DNA of 64,000 bases. Origin: Paenibacillus taihuensis (GTDB taxonomy: Bacteria; Bacillota; Bacilli; Paenibacillales; Paenibacillaceae). The DNA lies in NCBI RefSeq assembly GCF_003386535.1, contig NZ_QTTN01000016.1, forward strand, positions 65,396 through 129,395, given 5' to 3'. Position numbers and translations under genes: made by a program. Shown here piece by piece: positions 33,696 through 42,848 of this stretch (position 1 is the first letter of the stretch; the number at the start of each line of letters is the position of its first letter). The notes beneath the pieces were generated by a model. That model had not been told where the DNA came from and made no database searches. It saw only the letters and a list, made by a program, of their open reading frames with translations.

Positions 33696-34418
33696 ATGAC
33701 CACGAACATCCTTCTCATCGAAGACAATGAGCAGCTGCAGAAATATATAAGCGAATACTTGAGCGCCTATGGCTTCGAGGCGCACATCCTGCAGAATTAC
33801 GACGCCGTGCTGGACACCATCGCCGCGCTCGCGCCGAAGCTGATACTGCTCGATATCAATCTGCCGAAGTTCGATGGCTTCTACTTCCTGAAGCTCATCC
33901 GCTCGCGCTATCAGGTCCCGATCATCGTCATCTCCGCGCGCAGCGAGGAGAGCGAGCAGATTCGCGGCATCGAGATCGGTGCGGACGATTATGTGACGAA
34001 GCCTTTTGCCATTGGAGTCCTCGTCGCCAAGATCAACGCCGTCCTTCGGCGCACCGAGCAATCCCACCAGAACCAGAGCCAGCAGCCGCAGCCGTCCAGC
34101 ACCGAGCTAACTTACGGACCGCTCTCCCTCTGCGCCGACACGATGCGGGCGAAGTACAAAGGGGCTGCTGCAGAGCTGACCCGCAACGAGTTCCGCGTAC
34201 TGAAGCTGCTTATGAAGAGCGCCGGTCAGATCGTGACGCGCGAGCAGCTGCTGGAGGAGCTGTGGGACGATACCAGCTTCGTCGACGACAATACGCTGAC
34301 CGTCAATGTGACACGGGTGAAGAAGAAGCTGGCGGAGCTCGGGCTTGGCAGCGTGATCAGCACGAAGAGGGGAGTAGGCTATGTTCTGGATCAGACTTCT
34401 GGGCCGGACGCTGAATAG
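33696..34418 (+). CDS. OmpR-type response regulator, BceR-like
   Basis: 240 residues from ATG 33696. Receiver (NILLIEDNEQLQKYI, phospho-Asp in LILLDINLPKFDGF, VTKPF) and winged HTH output (LTRNEFRVLKLLMKSAGQIVTREQLLEELWD, NVTRVKKKL, TKRGVGYVL). It overlaps the kinase by 38 bases. With the kinase, ATPase and FtsX-type permease downstream it forms a BceRSAB module, in which the transporter senses a cell-wall-active peptide and the regulator induces transporter genes. Confidence 0.93.
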   Translation: MTTNILLIEDNEQLQKYISEYLSAYGFEAHILQNYDAVLDTIAALAPKLILLDINLPKFDGFYFLKLIRSRYQVPIIVISARSEESEQIRGIEIGADDYVTKPFAIGVLVAKINAVLRRTEQSHQNQSQQPQPSSTELTYGPLSLCADTMRAKYKGAAAELTRNEFRVLKLLMKSAGQIVTREQLLEELWDDTSFVDDNTLTVNVTRVKKKLAELGLGSVISTKRGVGYVLDQTSGPDAE

Positions 34419-35421
34419 CGAACGGAAAGCCGTCATTTTCTACCTCATCAACACGGCTGCCCTCATGCTCATCTACAATATGCTGCTCGACACGTTCAAC
34501 ACCGCCTACCCGCTCTGTGTGGCTTTGACGATTCTCGTCCTATTCGTCGTGAGCCGCGCCTTCGCGCTATACCGTTTCGAAGAAGCCCTTCATGATGCGA
34601 AGTTCGGCGTCGAAGCAGGCAGCGAATCAGCCGTCGACAACGCCAAGGAGCAGCGGGTGCTGAGTACGATTGATGAGATCCATGATACATACCGGGACAA
34701 GCTGACCGAGATGAGCGACAAGCTGGATGGCCGCAATGCGCTGTTCTCGCGCTTCATCCATAACATGAAGACGTCGGTCGCCGTCATTGAGCTTGCCGCC
34801 GCGAAACAGTCCCCCGAAGCGGGTGTCCTCTCCGACATCGCGGCAGAGAACGAGAAGCTGAAAGCAAGCCTGGAGCAGTCGCTCAACCTGCTGCGGCTGG
34901 ACGAGTTCTCGAACGATTATGTGCCGGAGTCGCTTGATCTCTACGCACTCGTGAACGCCGTCATCAATGAGAAACGGCGCGAATTCATCTATGCCGGAAT
35001 TTATCCGAAGCTTAGAGGCGGCGGGCAAGTCTACGTCTACACAGACCGCAAGTGGTGCACGTATATGCTGGATCAGATCATTACGAATGCGATCAAGTAT
35101 AGCGAGCCTGGAAAGAACGTATACTTCGAGGTAACAGCTGGGGCGGACGGCGGCAGCGAAGCGGCCAGTGTCCGCATTCGCGACGAAGGCGAAGGAATCG
35201 CGCCGGAGGATCTGCCGCGGGTGTTCGAGCTGTTCTTTACCGGGCGGAACGGGCGGTCTACTCCGAACGCGACGGGCATCGGGCTCGCGATGGTCAAGCA
35301 TATTGCGAAACGGCTTGGTCACGAGGTCAGCCTGACCTCGGCCGTTGGCGAAGGCACATGCGTCACCATTTCTTTTCTTACAAAATTGCAAGATTATCGT
35401 AAGTCGAATCCATTTCTGTGA
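34381..35421 (+). CDS. Intramembrane-sensing histidine kinase, BceS-like
   Basis: 346 residues. Two closely spaced N-terminal helices (about 17-60) with almost no external loop, as in BceS/YxdK kinases that read the state of the transporter. Phospho-acceptor box FSRFIHNMKTSVAVIELA, then N (DQIITNAIKYSE), G1 (IRDEGEGIAPEDLPRVFELFFTG) and G2 (ATGIGLAMVKHIAKRLG) boxes. The start lies inside the regulator gene. A hairpin with a T-run overlaps its stop codon. Confidence 0.93.
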   Translation: MFWIRLLGRTLNSERKAVIFYLINTAALMLIYNMLLDTFNTAYPLCVALTILVLFVVSRAFALYRFEEALHDAKFGVEAGSESAVDNAKEQRVLSTIDEIHDTYRDKLTEMSDKLDGRNALFSRFIHNMKTSVAVIELAAAKQSPEAGVLSDIAAENEKLKASLEQSLNLLRLDEFSNDYVPESLDLYALVNAVINEKRREFIYAGIYPKLRGGGQVYVYTDRKWCTYMLDQIITNAIKYSEPGKNVYFEVTAGADGGSEAASVRIRDEGEGIAPEDLPRVFELFFTGRNGRSTPNATGIGLAMVKHIAKRLGHEVSLTSAVGEGTCVTISFLTKLQDYRKSNPFL

Positions 35422-35434
35422 TTCGGCTTTTTTT
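35401..35434 (+). terminator. Terminator/attenuator between kinase and ABC genes
   Basis: AAGTCGAATC (35401-35410) pairs with GATTCGGCTT (35420-35429) through one G-T pair, then a T-run to 35434. The left arm is within the kinase gene and the ABC genes start 34 bases later. Confidence 0.7.
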
Positions 35435-35467
35435 CTATGATAAGGATAGAAACGGAGGTCATCGAAC

Positions 35468-36226
35468 ATGAACGACATGATCCAGGTGGAGAACCTGACG
35501 AAAGTATACCGCTCCTTCAAAGGGGCGAAGGAGGTGAAGGCGCTGGACCAGATCAGCTTCAGCGCCGCGCCGGGCGAGTTTATCGGCATTATGGGACCGA
35601 GCGGCAGCGGCAAAACGACGCTGCTCAATGTGCTCTCCGGCGTCGATCATCCATCATCAGGCGAGGTGGCGATTGCCGGGCACGCGATGGATAAGCTGAA
35701 GCGTGACGAGCTGGCGCTGTTCCGCAGACGGAAGATCGGCTACGTGTTTCAGGACTTTAACCTGCTCGACAGCCTTACGCTCAAGGAAAATGTCGCGCTG
35801 CCGCTTATCCTTGACCGAGTCGCGCCGCGTGAGATCGAGCAGCGCGTCGATGAACTGATGGCGTTCTTCGGTATCGCGGATCTGGCGAACAAGTATCCGT
35901 ACCACGTATCCGGCGGCCAGAAGCAGCGCGCGGCTGCGGCACGAGCAATAGTGACGAATCCGGCTGTCTGCTTCGCCGACGAGCCGACGGGCAACCTCGA
36001 CTCCAAGTCCGCCGCCGACATTATGGAGATGCTGACACAGATGAACGAGGAGCGGGCAAGCACCATACTGATGGTCACGCATGACCCGTTCGCGGCGTCG
36101 TATTGCAAACGAATTATTTTTATCAAGGACGGCCAGATCAATCTGCAAATTCAGAGCGCAGGCGACCGCAAAGCGTTCTTCGACCAGATCCTTGAAATCT
36201 TGAGCGTGATGCGAGGCGAAGCCTAA
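35468..36226 (+). CDS. BceA-like ABC transporter ATPase
   Basis: 252 residues. Walker A (MGPSGSGKTTLLNVLSG), Q-loop (GYVFQDFNLLDSLT), signature (HVSGGQKQRAAAARAI), Walker B (PAVCFADEPTGNLDS) and H-loop (LMVTHDPF). Belongs to the MacB/BceA group. Its stop overlaps the permease start (TAATG). Role: energises a peptide-antibiotic sensing and resistance complex with the permease and kinase. Confidence 0.95.
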   Translation: MNDMIQVENLTKVYRSFKGAKEVKALDQISFSAAPGEFIGIMGPSGSGKTTLLNVLSGVDHPSSGEVAIAGHAMDKLKRDELALFRRRKIGYVFQDFNLLDSLTLKENVALPLILDRVAPREIEQRVDELMAFFGIADLANKYPYHVSGGQKQRAAAARAIVTNPAVCFADEPTGNLDSKSAADIMEMLTQMNEERASTILMVTHDPFAASYCKRIIFIKDGQINLQIQSAGDRKAFFDQILEILSVMRGEA

Positions 36227-38325
36227 TGAACCTGACGTTTCGACATATCGTGAATCAGAACCTGAAGTACAACTTCAAGCGGTTCCTCTCTTACTTGTTC
36301 GTGAACGGCTTCGTCGTCGCGGTGCTGTTCATCTACGGCAGTCTGCTGTTCAACGAGAAGCTGGCCCAAGATGTCTCCATGCAGATGGTGATGGACTATA
36401 TCAGTATTTGTACGTATGCCATCATTCTGTTCAGCGTCATCTTCGTCGCCTACACGGGCATCTATTTCGTCAAATCAAGGGGCAAGGAGTTCAGCGTTTA
36501 CCTCACCCTTGGCATGACTCGCCGCGATCTCATTCGGATGATCTATCTGGAAAGTCTCGCTATCGTGGCGGGTTCTGCGGTGAGCGGCATAATTGGCGGG
36601 CTGCTGCTGTCCAAGCTGTTTTATTTGATTTTGGGCCGGATCCTCGGCTTGTCGACGGACATTTATTTTATTAGCGGGACAACGTATCTGCTCAGTCTCG
36701 GCGTGTTCGTGGTTGTCTTCCTGTGCAATATGCTGTTTACAAGCGTATTTATTCGCAGGCTCTCGATCATTCAGATCGGGAAGGCGGCCAGCACGAAAGG
36801 CTTGTCGAAGTCGCGTCCGATCCTCGGTTCGATCGCGATCATCGCAACAGCTGCGGCGATGTATACGTACTACGGGGCCTCTACTGGAGAGGATTCCTTA
36901 TTCGGGTACATTATAGATGAGCAGTACAGGTCGCTCATTATTATCGGCTCGATGCTGACGATCTTCGTGGCGTTGTATTTTGTCATCCCGACTTGTGTAG
37001 ATGTCGTGCGGGCTGTGATGAGGATGTTCCCTTCGCTGTACAACCGCCATCTGCTCATGATGACGAATTTGAAGCACCGCTTCTTCGCGTACAAAGTGTC
37101 GCTGTACATGGTTACGCTGCTGATCAGCTTCGCGATCATTACGATGGGGTTCGGCTTGTCGTTCTACAGCTACACGCAGAAGACGATTAATCAGCACCTT
37201 CCGTACGACTTCATGATCGAATCCGGCGCCGGCATTAACAGTGTCAGTGCGGACGAGGTGAAGCAAATTGTGGAGAAGAACGGCGGAGAGGCGGACGACT
37301 TCAGCTCGCTTGCGTATCTCTATGACGAGAATTACCGCGATTATGGAAAGAGGCTCGTTCATGACTATGCGGACAGCATGGTTATTAGCGAATCGAATTT
37401 CAACCGGCATACAGGTTTGTCCGTTGACGTGAAGCCGGATGAGCTGCTTCTGGTGAGCAGCCAGTCGGATATGGATTCCGCCGTCGACTTCGACACCTTG
37501 ATAACGGTCGAGCCGTGGCGGAAAGGTGATGAGCGCGCCGTCGCTTTCGAGAGAGGGTCGGTAAGCAAAGAGAAGTTCCTTCAATCGCTGGAGCAAACGA
37601 CAAGTCTGTCGTTCAGCCGGGACAAAACCCGCACGATGGTCGTTCATTTCATCAATTCGTATGGCGACGTCGAGTTTGAAGGCGTGCTGGCGAACGTCGT
37701 GGACGATAGCGTCTATGCGGAGCTGAAGACCAAAGCGCAGGCGCCGGAGTATACGTCGTATCTCTTCAATCTGAAGCGGGGCAGCGGCGAGAAGGTCTAC
37801 GCGGGCATATTGGATGCGCTTCGTGCGAGCAACCATGCGGATAGCAGCTTATGGTCAAGCGCGGATACGATGTTCGGCAATAAGGATCAAGCGGAGGCGC
37901 TGCGTCCGATCTATAAGAAAGAGCGGTTCGAGATTGCTTTCAAAATCAACGGTCTCTTGTTCTTCTCCCTCGGCTTCCTCGGCATTCTGTTCCTGTTGTC
38001 CTCCAGCGTCGTGCTGTACTACAAGCTGGTGACGGACATTGATGAAGAGAAGGAGCAAGTCGCGCTGTTGCAGAAAATCGGACTGACGGCAGCAGAGTGC
38101 AAGTCGTATCTCCAGACGCATCTGGCGGTCGTCTTCTTCGCGCCGCTCCTGCTTGGCGGGGTGTTCGGCATCTTCATCCTATCGTCCGCATGGTCGGGGG
38201 CCGGTGCGAATATGTCCGGATTTCTGATGGGGCGCGTCTTTCTCATGTATAGCGTGTTTGCGCTGCTCGACGTGCTCTTCTATATGGCGCTGCGGAAGAA
38301 GTTTTTCCGCGGTGCGCGGATTTAA
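36226..38325 (+). CDS. BceB-like FtsX-family permease
   Basis: 699 residues, about ten transmembrane helices. Helices 1-4 are followed by FtsX/MacB_PCD-type segments; a large extracellular domain of about 220 residues (roughly 325-565, from QHLPYDFMIESGAG to KKERFEIAFK) separates helices 7 and 8, as in BceB, and is the expected peptide-recognition domain. It works with the ATPase to free lipid II-cycle targets from peptides such as bacitracin or lantibiotics. Which peptide is bound here is unknown. Confidence 0.95.
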   Translation: MNLTFRHIVNQNLKYNFKRFLSYLFVNGFVVAVLFIYGSLLFNEKLAQDVSMQMVMDYISICTYAIILFSVIFVAYTGIYFVKSRGKEFSVYLTLGMTRRDLIRMIYLESLAIVAGSAVSGIIGGLLLSKLFYLILGRILGLSTDIYFISGTTYLLSLGVFVVVFLCNMLFTSVFIRRLSIIQIGKAASTKGLSKSRPILGSIAIIATAAAMYTYYGASTGEDSLFGYIIDEQYRSLIIIGSMLTIFVALYFVIPTCVDVVRAVMRMFPSLYNRHLLMMTNLKHRFFAYKVSLYMVTLLISFAIITMGFGLSFYSYTQKTINQHLPYDFMIESGAGINSVSADEVKQIVEKNGGEADDFSSLAYLYDENYRDYGKRLVHDYADSMVISESNFNRHTGLSVDVKPDELLLVSSQSDMDSAVDFDTLITVEPWRKGDERAVAFERGSVSKEKFLQSLEQTTSLSFSRDKTRTMVVHFINSYGDVEFEGVLANVVDDSVYAELKTKAQAPEYTSYLFNLKRGSGEKVYAGILDALRASNHADSSLWSSADTMFGNKDQAEALRPIYKKERFEIAFKINGLLFFSLGFLGILFLLSSSVVLYYKLVTDIDEEKEQVALLQKIGLTAAECKSYLQTHLAVVFFAPLLLGGVFGIFILSSAWSGAGANMSGFLMGRVFLMYSVFALLDVLFYMALRKKFFRGARI

Positions 38326-38397
38326 TGGGTTGGCCGCAGAGTCCTTGTATATTCAAGTGTTAATACCGAGCGTATCTTCCTCTTCTTTCTTGAAGTT

Positions 38398-38438
38398 TTA
38401 TAACCATAAAGTTATAATTATAACGATTGTGTTATAAT
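38398..38438 (+). promoter_or_regulatory. Two abutting operators over the toxin-antitoxin promoter
   Basis: TTATAAC-N6-GTTATAA occurs twice without a gap (38398-38417, 38418-38437). The second copy overlaps a TATAAT -10 (38433-38438) that precedes the toxin start by about 50 bases. Probable HigA-type autoregulation. Confidence 0.8.
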
Positions 38439-38486
38439 CCTTCGAAAATGGACATAAACATAGTAGAGAAGGGGAAGGTCGTATAG

Positions 38487-38873
38487 GTGTACGAAATCTT
38501 ATTAGACGAAGAGGTCAATCAGTATATGACGGACCTTAGAAAAGCAGCCTCAACGAATGATGACGCGCGAAGAATGTTCGAGAAGATTATTTACATAATT
38601 GGCCGTATAGAAGCAGATGGAACCAGAGCTGGGGCAAATTTCATTAAGAACCTCAAAGGGGAAGAGAATGCGAACCTCTACGAGCTGCGCCCTTACGATG
38701 AAAGAATCTTCTGCTGTATGTGGGACGGCAATCATTTTGTATTACTTACGCATTATACTAAGGACGGCAATCAGACAGACAAGCTTCAGCTAGCAAGAGC
38801 TCGAAGAGCGCGCGACAGGTGGATGCAGGAGCATCCGGTTGTGAAAAAGGAATCCAAGAAAAGGAGACGATGA
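38487..38873 (+). CDS. HigB/Gp49-like toxin of a type II toxin-antitoxin pair
   Basis: 128 residues from a GTG start with GAAGGGGAAGG upstream. RelE-superfamily Gp49-like features: LDEEVNQYMTDLRKA, GTRAGANFIKNLKGEENANLYELRPYDERIFCCMWDGNHFVLLTHYTKDGNQT. It likely cleaves mRNA on the ribosome. The C-terminal tail is strongly basic (KKESKKRRR). The toxin gene precedes the antitoxin gene, the HigBA order. Confidence 0.88.
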   Translation: MYEILLDEEVNQYMTDLRKAASTNDDARRMFEKIIYIIGRIEADGTRAGANFIKNLKGEENANLYELRPYDERIFCCMWDGNHFVLLTHYTKDGNQTDKLQLARARRARDRWMQEHPVVKKESKKRRR

Positions 38874-38879
38874 ATCGCT

Positions 38880-39194
38880 ATGAAAAAATGGGACGATTTC
38901 ATCAATGAAATGGAACCTGAGCGCCGGAAGGAAGCACAAATCATCCAAGCGAAAGCCCGGATGGTATCCGAACTCATTCATATTCGGGAAACTCTGGGAT
39001 GGACCCAACAACAGCTCGCGGACGCCGCCGGGATGAAACAACCAGCCATCGCACGTTTTGAAGGAGGGACGACAGCCCCTTCGATAGAAACTATTATTCG
39101 AATCGCATTGGCGTTAAACGTACAAATTCGTTTTGTTGGGTCAACTGCCGGATTGGAAGAAGCAGCGTCTTTTGAAGAAGAAGTGTTTGTTTAA
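38880..39194 (+). CDS. HigA-like XRE antitoxin
   Basis: 104 residues, six bases after the toxin stop. An N-terminal helix (WDDFINEMEPERRKEAQIIQAK) is followed by an HTH_3 domain (HIRETLGWTQQQLADAAGMKQPAIARFEGGTTAPSIETIIRIALALN). It should bind the toxin and the two palindromes upstream of the operon. Confidence 0.9.
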   Translation: MKKWDDFINEMEPERRKEAQIIQAKARMVSELIHIRETLGWTQQQLADAAGMKQPAIARFEGGTTAPSIETIIRIALALNVQIRFVGSTAGLEEAASFEEEVFV

Positions 39195-39216
39195 CTACTC
39201 GTTGTGAAGCAACCAC

Positions 39217-39256
39217 AAATACCGGAACTTCTTATTTAAGGGGTCCGGTATTTTTG
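39217..39256 (+). terminator. Terminator after the toxin-antitoxin operon
   Basis: AAATACCGGA (39217-39226) pairs with TCCGGTATTT (39244-39253), then a T-run. Confidence 0.88.
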
Positions 39257-39306
39257 TTATAGTTAATAGATATTTGTATATCAAGAGCTAGTCGGGAGTG
39301 GCATCT

Positions 39307-40254
39307 ATGAACAAACACAAACAGCTGAGATCCAGTCTGTTACTGCTAATTACCGCATTTATCTGGGGATTTGCTTTCGTTGCCCAGCGTCAAGGGATGG
39401 AGCATATCGGCCCGTATACCTTCAATGCGGTTCGATTCGCGCTCGGGGCGTTGTCGCTCGTGCCGCTCATGCTGTTCTTGAATAGGAAGAGCGGGCAGAC
39501 GCCGAAGTCGACGGACAAGAAGCTGTCGTACGGGACGGCTGCGAGGTCCGGCCTCATTACGGGGATGGTCCTCTTCTGCGGCGCAACGCTGCAGCAGATC
39601 GGACTCATCTATACGACGGCGGGCAAAGCCGCGTTCGTTACCGGCTTATACATCGTCATCGTGCCGTTCCTGGGGCTTTTCCTGAAGCAGCGGCTGAACA
39701 TGAACAGCGGGATCGGTGCATTGCTGGCTTTGATCGGCTTGTATCTGCTCTGCATGACGAACGATCTATCGCTCAGCAAGGGCGATATCTACGAGCTGGT
39801 CGGTGCTTTCTTCTGGTCGGCGCACATCTTACTCATTGACCATTTTTCGAGTAAGACGGACGTTATTAAGCTATCCTTCTTCCAGGTCGTTACTTGCTCC
39901 GTACTGAGCTTCATCGTTGCTTTTGCTAGGGAGACGATTACGCTCGATGGTCTGTCGCAAGCGCTCATTCCGATACTGTTCGGCGGCATCGTATCTGTAG
40001 GTATCGCGTACACCTTGCAGGTAGTCGGGCAAAAGAACGCGCAGCCTACGCAGGCGGCCATTATTATGAGCATGGAGACGGTGTTCGCGGTCATCGGCGG
40101 CTATCTTATTCTGGATGAGCTGCTCGGCATGCGCGGCATCATCGGCTGCGTGCTTATGCTGACAGGCATGATTATTCCGCAGCTTCCGCAGTTTAATTTG
40201 TTCCGCAGCGATCGCAGACTGACTCCTTCGGAGCCAAGCACAGATTCGCGCTAG
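39307..40254 (+). CDS. EamA/DMT-family transporter
   Basis: 315 residues from ATG 39307 (GGGAGTGG upstream). Ten transmembrane helices in two EamA halves: LLLITAFIWGFAFVAQRQGMEHIGPYTFNAVRFALGAL and, later, SVGIAYTLQVVGQKNAQPTQAAIIMSMETVFAVIGGYLILDE. DMT transporters export metabolites or amino acids; substrate unknown. It has its own transcript between terminator and VOC gene. Confidence 0.92.
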   Translation: MNKHKQLRSSLLLLITAFIWGFAFVAQRQGMEHIGPYTFNAVRFALGALSLVPLMLFLNRKSGQTPKSTDKKLSYGTAARSGLITGMVLFCGATLQQIGLIYTTAGKAAFVTGLYIVIVPFLGLFLKQRLNMNSGIGALLALIGLYLLCMTNDLSLSKGDIYELVGAFFWSAHILLIDHFSSKTDVIKLSFFQVVTCSVLSFIVAFARETITLDGLSQALIPILFGGIVSVGIAYTLQVVGQKNAQPTQAAIIMSMETVFAVIGGYLILDELLGMRGIIGCVLMLTGMIIPQLPQFNLFRSDRRLTPSEPSTDSR

Positions 40255-40329
40255 GGAGGACTTCGGGCGCTCCATGTCGTATTCATACGGCAGCAGTGAA
40301 AATCTACCTGCAACAAGGAGCGTGTCCGA

Positions 40330-40704
40330 ATGTCAGCACAAGCTCGTATCGCACCATGGCTGCTCGTCCGTCATGCGGAAGAAGCGGCAGCATTCTATAA
40401 AGCGGCGTTCCATGCAGTCGAATTACACCGGCTCGAAGGAGACGGAAGCAAGCTGGAGCTGGCGCAGCTCGCTGTTCAAGGCGCAGAGTTCTGGATCCAA
40501 GAGGATGCGGAGTTTGATCCGGCTGCAGCTGGCCGTGGCTTGGCCCGGATGATTCTGACGGTTGAAGATCCGGATTCGCTGTTCGACCAAGCGGTGGCGG
40601 CTGGCGCTGTCGTTATCGTGCCGATGGAAGAGGCGCATGGCTGGCGCGTTGGACGTATCGCTGATCCGCTGGGCCACCACTGGGAAATTGGCAAGCAGCT
40701 ATGA
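40330..40704 (+). CDS. VOC-superfamily protein (PhnB-like)
   Basis: 124 residues. N-terminal module RIAPWLLVRHAEEAAAFYKAAFHAVELHR and C-terminal GWRVGRIADPLGHHWEIGKQL typical of PhnB/glyoxalase-like proteins, in which two beta-alpha-beta-beta-beta units bind a metal and a small ligand. Reaction unknown. The next gene, an AraC/GyrI-type regulator, follows in the same direction after 130 bases. Confidence 0.9.
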   Translation: MSAQARIAPWLLVRHAEEAAAFYKAAFHAVELHRLEGDGSKLELAQLAVQGAEFWIQEDAEFDPAAAGRGLARMILTVEDPDSLFDQAVAAGAVVIVPMEEAHGWRVGRIADPLGHHWEIGKQL

Positions 40705-40834
40705 ATAGGCAGAGCATGGCGGTTCACGGACTCGCTGTGCTCTTTTTTCGTATTGGCCTTGCAGAAGTGCGCACCGATTGCAAGGAAGCCGACCAACCTC
40801 TTTGCTACACTTATATCGAAAGGAGGCTGCATAC

Positions 40835-41731
40835 GTGGATTGGCTAACCCGCATGAATAACGCGATGAGCTATATTGAGGAGGGCCTTACAGGCGAGATT
40901 GATTTTGCAGAGGCGGCTGGGCGGGCATTCTGCTCGGTTCACCATTTTCAGCGCATGTTCTCGTTCATCTCCGGCATTCCTCTGTCTGAATATGTGCGGC
41001 GCAGACGGCTGACGCTTGCTGCCTTCGAGCTGAAGAACAGCCCGATCAAAGTGATCGATCTCGCGCTCAAGTATGGCTATGAATCGCCGGAAGCATTCAC
41101 TCGTGCGTTTCACCTGCTGCATGGCGTCACGCCTACTGCAGCTCGGGAGTTAGGGAGCGCGCTCAAGGCTTATCCCCGTATGTCCTTTCATATTATGATT
41201 AAGGGAGATGTGGAGATGAATTATCGAATCGAACAGCGCGGTGCTTTTGTTGTATATGGGGTGGAACAAGTCATTGACTCTACTAACGAAAATAACTTCA
41301 ACCAAATTCCGGCGTTCTGGCAGTCGGCGATGGAGGATGGAACGTTCGAGCAGGTGCGGCAGGCAGCTCCGGTCAATAGCGGGATGACCGGCTTGGCGGA
41401 GGTAAACGCGATTATGTGCTACCGTCCGACAGGCGCGGATTCCTTCCCTTATATGATCGGCGCGCTGGACTTCGAAGAGAAGGCGGAACGTCCGGAAGGG
41501 CTGATCGCGGTTGATGTAAAGCCATATACGTGGGCGATATTCAAGTCCGAGGAAGGGACACAGGAGGAGACGGGAGAGAAGATTCAAGCCGTCTGGAAGC
41601 GGATCTTCCCGGAATGGTTCCCAAGCTCAGGCTACGAGCACGCAGAGGGACCGGATCTCGAGCTGTATTACAATACGACAGACGGCCGGGGCTATTCCGA
41701 GGTGTGGATTCCGGTTGTGAAGAAGGCATAG
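40835..41731 (+). CDS. AraC-family regulator with GyrI-like effector domain, copy 1
   Basis: 298 residues from GTG 40835, with AAAGGAGG 8 bases upstream. An N-terminal AraC double HTH ([68 protein letters not shown]) and a C-terminal GyrI-like/Bacterial transcription activator effector-binding domain (MNYRIEQRGAFVVYGVEQ to ELYYNTTDGRGYSEVWIPV). The layout is like Rob/SoxS-GyrI fusions that bind amphipathic ligands. A paralogue lies at 42849. Confidence 0.92.
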   Translation: MDWLTRMNNAMSYIEEGLTGEIDFAEAAGRAFCSVHHFQRMFSFISGIPLSEYVRRRRLTLAAFELKNSPIKVIDLALKYGYESPEAFTRAFHLLHGVTPTAARELGSALKAYPRMSFHIMIKGDVEMNYRIEQRGAFVVYGVEQVIDSTNENNFNQIPAFWQSAMEDGTFEQVRQAAPVNSGMTGLAEVNAIMCYRPTGADSFPYMIGALDFEEKAERPEGLIAVDVKPYTWAIFKSEEGTQEETGEKIQAVWKRIFPEWFPSSGYEHAEGPDLELYYNTTDGRGYSEVWIPVVKKA

Positions 41732-41736
41732 AATGA

Positions 41737-41778
41737 ACAAAGAGCACAGCGTGATGAACGCTAGTGCTCTTTGTTTGT
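41737..41778. terminator. Strong terminator after AraC copy 1
   Basis: AACAAAGAGCAC (41737-41748) pairs with GTGCTCTTTGTT (41764-41775), with an inner AGCG/CGCT extension; T-rich tail on the plus strand. Confidence 0.88.
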
Positions 41779-41852
41779 TGAGGAGCTATTGCTTGTAGCA
41801 AGCAGATCGGGAGTGGAATAGATGGAAAAATCCAGTTATTTAATACAGCTGC

Positions 41853-42482
41853 TTAGCGGAGGTAACCGTTGTCGTTGTTGTTGTTATTGGTCGTGCCTTG
41901 CGTACGCAGTTCCTCGTAGAAATGCGCGATGGTCGTATAGTAATACGGTCCAAGCCAGAGGAAGCCGATGCCAAGCGTCAGGATACAGAGCAGCGCCCAG
42001 CCGATGAAGGACAGGTATAGCACGAACAGCCGCCATTTATGTCCGATCATCATTTGTTTGCTTTGGCTAATGGCCTCAAGCGGCGACATATTCGGATTGT
42101 CTCTGAGCAGGTACTGTGCCTGCGAATACCGAAGAGCGGCGATGATGCCCGGAATAATGAACAAGAGCGTCCAGAGCACGGTGAAGATCATCGACAGAAT
42201 GTAGAGGATGAACGTCTCCTTGTACCGCCGGAAGCCGCGGAACAGACCATTGGCATCCGGAACTTGCCCGCGGGCAAAGTCCAAGTAATGATTATAAATC
42301 CCGTATCCGAGCGGCGCTTCGAGCAGGATGCCGATCCACCAGCCGATGTATTGGATGTTTTGCGTGACCGTGTTGATCAGGCTGCTGATCACGATGAAGA
42401 GCAGGAAGTGAAGGACAGCGGGCTTCCAGTTCCCGGCTAAGCTTCGCCTTGCTTGCGCGCGAATTTGCGGACGAGTGAGCAT
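41853..42482 (-). CDS. DUF975-family membrane protein
   Basis: 209 residues with five or six hydrophobic helices. The N-terminus MLTRPQIRAQARRSLAGNWKPAVLHFLLF is the DUF975 signature, and RYSQAQYLLRDNPNMSPLEAISQSKQMMIGHKWRLF is the conserved central segment. The C-terminus is Asn-rich (NNNNNDNG). Function unknown for the family. Monocistronic. Confidence 0.9.
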   Translation of the reverse strand: MLTRPQIRAQARRSLAGNWKPAVLHFLLFIVISSLINTVTQNIQYIGWWIGILLEAPLGYGIYNHYLDFARGQVPDANGLFRGFRRYKETFILYILSMIFTVLWTLLFIIPGIIAALRYSQAQYLLRDNPNMSPLEAISQSKQMMIGHKWRLFVLYLSFIGWALLCILTLGIGFLWLGPYYYTTIAHFYEELRTQGTTNNNNNDNGYLR

Positions 42483-42848
42483 GAATAAGTTCCTCCTGGC
42501 ACAAAAGGTTTTGGTTCATTGTATGGCTGTGGTTGTCCTGATATGAGCTTGTCGAGAGGTTTATTGGTAAAATAAGATACGTTAACGAGGGAGCATGCGT
42601 TTCAAGAAGGGGCGAATACAGTCGTGAGTCAGGCACAGGTCGAATATGATCTGGCTCAGTTTTTGGGCTAGCGATAACGGGGTGCCGAGAGCAAACCCGA
42701 GGCGTTTGGAGCTGCATACGATCCATGCCAAAGCGGAGCAGCTGCCATCTATTGAAACGCTATATGGAACCCCATAAAATCCGATCGCAGATTGTCGGGT
42801 CCACCATCTGAATCGCTGCTATTCTCTAGTTAAGGAGGTCATGACGAA
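42483..42848. other. Gap without a clear gene
   Basis: About 366 bases between DUF975 and AraC copy 2. The segment 42690-42778 has a short frame (RLELHTIHAKAEQLPSIETLYGTP) with coding-like composition that lacks a start and may be a gene remnant. The AraC RBS AAGGAGG ends the region. Confidence 0.35.

Noticed and set aside
42624..42671. Short ORF MSQAQVEYDLAQFLG
   Set aside because: Fifteen codons, weak RBS and no conservation evidence.
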